Assembly: GCA_027676805.1 (NCBI GenBank)
Contig: JAQENU010000010.1
Span: 50,517-114,516 of the forward strand
Origin: Coprobacillaceae bacterium UN01-12pH3A
Lineage (GTDB): Bacteria; Bacillota_I; Bacilli_A; Erysipelotrichales; Coprobacillaceae
Direction of reading: 5' to 3'
DNA length: 64,000 bases
In this document: positions 62,339 to 64,000 of the stretch, in pieces
How the letters are laid out: every line of letters starts with the position of its first letter
Position numbering within the stretch: the stretch's first letter is position 1
Position numbers and translations under genes: made by a program
The notes under the pieces: generated by a model
Told to the model about the DNA's origin: nothing
The model's database searches: none
What the model saw: only the letters and a program-made list of their open reading frames with translations

Positions 62339-63658
62339 CTAATTGCTTGAAGCGTTCTCCTGAGCCAGCATTTGCTTGTCATATGCTTTAACAAATGGCA
62401 ATAAAATTAAGATATCCGCAGCGAACATAATTACCCACATAATAACCGCTCTAAAGTCCATAGTCGATAAGAACAGGTTAATAACACCCGGAGTTGTCCA
62501 AGGCACCGTTATGTAGATAGACCCAATCAATCCGGCATCCATAACTAGATAAGCAATAGAACACATCACTAAATTACAAAGCAGTAACGGCAGGGCAATC
62601 AAAATGTTCATAACAACCGGGATCCCAAACGTTAATGGTTCATTAATATTAAAGATATCCGGTACTAAGGCAATCTTACGCAGCGATTTCAACTGAGCAG
62701 AACGAGCTACCAAGAAAAAACATACCATCATTGCCGGATAAGACATCCAGTTACCAAAGATTGTCATAAAAGATCCTGCAAGCGGTGTTGTTGGTCCGCT
62801 CCCATTCATGACCGCTGAAGCATTCAAAGCAATATTCGCTGTAGTAATCGGTGTTAAAACAGAACCGACAATATTATTTCCATGAATACCCATGAACCAG
62901 AATAAACTAAGTAAAATACTGCAAAGCATAACAGATGGCAATGAGCTGGAAGCTCTCATTAACGGATATAATAAAGTAAAGATTAAACGACAAAGATTGT
63001 TCCCGGTTATATGAATACAAACAATATTACCGATAAAAAATAAAGCAGTTAAAAAGACTAAAGGAAATAAAGCTTCAAACGGTGCCGCAACATTGGGCGG
63101 TACTTGAGCAGGCATTTTTAATTTAATATTATGATCGCTCATCCATTTAAACACTTCAACAGAGATAAACGCTACGATAATTCCATAAAACATTCCTTCT
63201 CCGCCTAGATTCTTCATTGACATAATCAAACCGTTATCGGCTGTCGTAAAAGGCTCTGCTGATGTCATTAAGAATAAAAATAAAGCAGATACTCCGCATG
63301 AGATTCCATTTAATTTATAATGTTTTCCTAATTGATAAGCAATTGAGAACGTGATATAAACCGCTAACAAGCCAATCGTTAAATTATAAGGAACACTCAA
63401 TATTTGTGCATAAGTGGTAGACCAGGCTTTCCAGTCTAATAAAAATTTAAAGAAAAAATTAGTCGGCTGTAAAGTAGCCGGATTAACAGGTGGCTGTGCT
63501 AGTAACATGAAGAAACCACCAATGATCGTTAACGGGATTGTACAGGTCATCCCATTTTTTAAAGCTGCCAAATGACGTTGTGAATTTAATTTGTCTGCAA
63601 TAGGTAAAAAGACTTCTTGAATCTTCTCTTGAAAAAGATCCATTTTGCTTGAACTCAT
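62339..63658 (-). CDS. PTS sugar permease, lactose/cellobiose family EIIC
   Basis: 439 residues from the ATG at 63658, preceded by GGGAGG (frame open to 63697). About ten hydrophobic segments with the cellobiose-family order: N-terminal MDLFQEKIQEVFLPIADKLN, ALKNGMTCTIPLTIIGGFF, and the substrate region around FNINEPLTFGIPVVMN, where the conserved Glu/Asn-Glu-Pro (NEP) is seen. EIIA and EIIB are not in the window. With sulfatases and a TauE permease around it, it probably imports a sulfated disaccharide or monosaccharide. Confidence 0.93.
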   Translation of the reverse strand: MSSSKMDLFQEKIQEVFLPIADKLNSQRHLAALKNGMTCTIPLTIIGGFFMLLAQPPVNPATLQPTNFFFKFLLDWKAWSTTYAQILSVPYNLTIGLLAVYITFSIAYQLGKHYKLNGISCGVSALFLFLMTSAEPFTTADNGLIMSMKNLGGEGMFYGIIVAFISVEVFKWMSDHNIKLKMPAQVPPNVAAPFEALFPLVFLTALFFIGNIVCIHITGNNLCRLIFTLLYPLMRASSSLPSVMLCSILLSLFWFMGIHGNNIVGSVLTPITTANIALNASAVMNGSGPTTPLAGSFMTIFGNWMSYPAMMVCFFLVARSAQLKSLRKIALVPDIFNINEPLTFGIPVVMNILIALPLLLCNLVMCSIAYLVMDAGLIGSIYITVPWTTPGVINLFLSTMDFRAVIMWVIMFAADILILLPFVKAYDKQMLAQENASSN

Positions 63659-63683
63659 TGTATTTTCCTCCCAATGGTATATG

Positions 63684-63697
63684 TTGAAACGTTTCAC
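63684..63697. promoter_or_regulatory. LacI-type operator just downstream of the PTS -10 box
   Basis: TTGAAACGTTTCAC, one base off perfect symmetry, about 7 bases after the -10 at 63704. It would block transcription start. Confidence 0.78.
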
Positions 63698-63703
63698 AAA
63701 CCC

Positions 63704-63731
63704 ATTATAACATTTAAGAAAGCGGTGTCAA
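63704..63731 (-). promoter_or_regulatory. Sigma-A promoter of the PTS-lacI-sulfatase operon
   Basis: TTGACA (63726-63731), 16-bp spacer, TATAAT (63704-63709) on the minus strand, with operators on both sides. Confidence 0.9.
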
Positions 63732-63739
63732 CACTTTTT

Positions 63740-63753
63740 TTGAAACGTTTCAA
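63740..63753. promoter_or_regulatory. LacI-type operator upstream of the PTS promoter
   Basis: TTGAAACGTTTCAA, a perfect 14-bp palindrome, 56 bp from the second copy centre to centre. Suited to looping or co-repression. Confidence 0.8.
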
Positions 63754-63769
63754 CAATATTTAAGTGAGA

Positions 63770-63793
63770 GAAAAGCGAACTTGAGTTCGCTTA
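63770..63793 (-). terminator. Terminator after the edge sulfatase gene
   Basis: AAGCGAAC and GTTCGCTT arms with a 4-base loop, overlapping the sulfatase stop and followed by TTC on the minus strand. Confidence 0.82.
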
Positions 63794-64000
63794 TCGTTTA
63801 TCTCTGCCCATAGGAACAAAGTCTCCGGTTTCCATGAAATACTGCAATAATCTCTCTTTCATTTTCCACACTGTTTCCTGATATTCCGGTTCATCAATCA
63901 AGTTCTTTAATTCCATCGGATCTTGATCTAAATCATACAACTCGTCTTTTTCATACAAACGCATTGTATACTTGATATTCCCCATTCGCATCATCGTTGC
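63791..64000 (-). CDS. Sulfatase, C-terminal fragment (truncated by window edge)
   Basis: The last 69 codons of a gene that enters from the right edge. It contains the sulfatase C-terminal signature KYTMRLYEKDELYDLDQDP followed by MELKNLIDEP (text parts), typical of the LYDLxxDPxExxNLxxxP ending of Cys-type sulfatases. Belongs to the same locus. Its own terminator separates it from the PTS promoter, so it may be a separate transcript under the same LacI protein. Confidence 0.85.
   Translation of the reverse strand, partial: ATMMRMGNIKYTMRLYEKDELYDLDQDPMELKNLIDEPEYQETVWKMKERLLQYFMETGDFVPMGRDKR

Noticed and set aside
63740..63753. Possible catabolite-repression (cre) site
   Set aside because: The palindrome TTGAAACGTTTCAA lacks the cre spacing between TGnAA and CG; it fits a dedicated LacI-family operator better.

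Overview
The window is a low-GC, strictly anaerobic-looking Bacillota chromosome segment, most likely from a gut commensal of the Erysipelotrichaceae type. Evidence for this: A+T-rich DNA with AGGAGG ribosome sites and sigma-A promoters; oxygen-sensitive enzymes (class III ribonucleotide reductase NrdDG, a second glycyl radical enzyme, an anaerobic sulfatase-maturating enzyme); Cys-type sulfatases; and an old-yellow-enzyme family protein carrying the HGDR signature described for the gut bilirubin reductase BilR. The family assignment is an inference from gene style, since no rRNA or marker-gene comparison could be run. No tRNA, rRNA, CRISPR array, intact insertion sequence or prophage was seen.

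Layout. 1-2.5 kb: a TetR-controlled ABC exporter (permease cut by the left edge). 2.6-5.6 kb: an AraC regulator followed by a long-form BilR. 5.7-14.6 kb: an orphan lipoprotein, an aminotransferase/Lrp pair, the manganese exporter MntP, a cyclophilin, NrdDG, a PAS-GGDEF diguanylate cyclase and a ROK kinase. 15.4-21.4 kb: a cation P-type ATPase behind a manganese (yybP-ykoY) riboswitch, then a glycyl radical enzyme with a fructose-6-phosphate-aldolase-like enzyme behind a strong promoter flanked by two identical palindromes. 22-31 kb: YqeK, VanZ-like, CutC, a peptidase, an asparaginase-family enzyme, the KtrAB potassium uptake system and a divergent KdpDE-like two-component system, ending in a 22-codon ORF with a very strong terminator and a decayed VanZ gene. 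31-42 kb: CorC/HlyC, a thioredoxin-like lipoprotein, a solitary serine recombinase, GpmI, and a NarL-type two-component system divergent from an ABC-2 exporter. 42-57.5 kb: stress-type acetyltransferases, TpiA-Pgk, a rhodanese, several small regulator loci, an aldo/keto reductase with a MerR-type promoter, a cupin-MerR-CMD operon, a LysR regulator, a GH1 phospho-glycosidase, Gap and ClpP. 57.5-64 kb: a LacI-controlled locus for a sulfated sugar.

How the parts work together. Central glycolysis is present as separate units (gap, pgk-tpiA, gpmI). Two manganese-export routes are encoded, one under a direct metal-sensing riboswitch. Potassium uptake (KtrAB) is read divergently from a KdpDE-like sensor pair with no Kdp pump in view. 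The right-hand locus combines a PTS permease, LacI, a cytoplasmic sulfatase, a TauE-type exporter, the sulfatase-activating radical SAM enzyme and a second sulfatase at the edge. This fits uptake of a sulfated sugar by PTS, desulfation inside the cell and export of the sulfur oxyanion. The glycyl radical enzyme and aldolase look like a two-step pathway, possibly the recently described 1,5-anhydroglucitol-6-phosphate route.

All functions are inferred from sequence features read by eye; start codons were moved downstream where a ribosome site favoured a later start.
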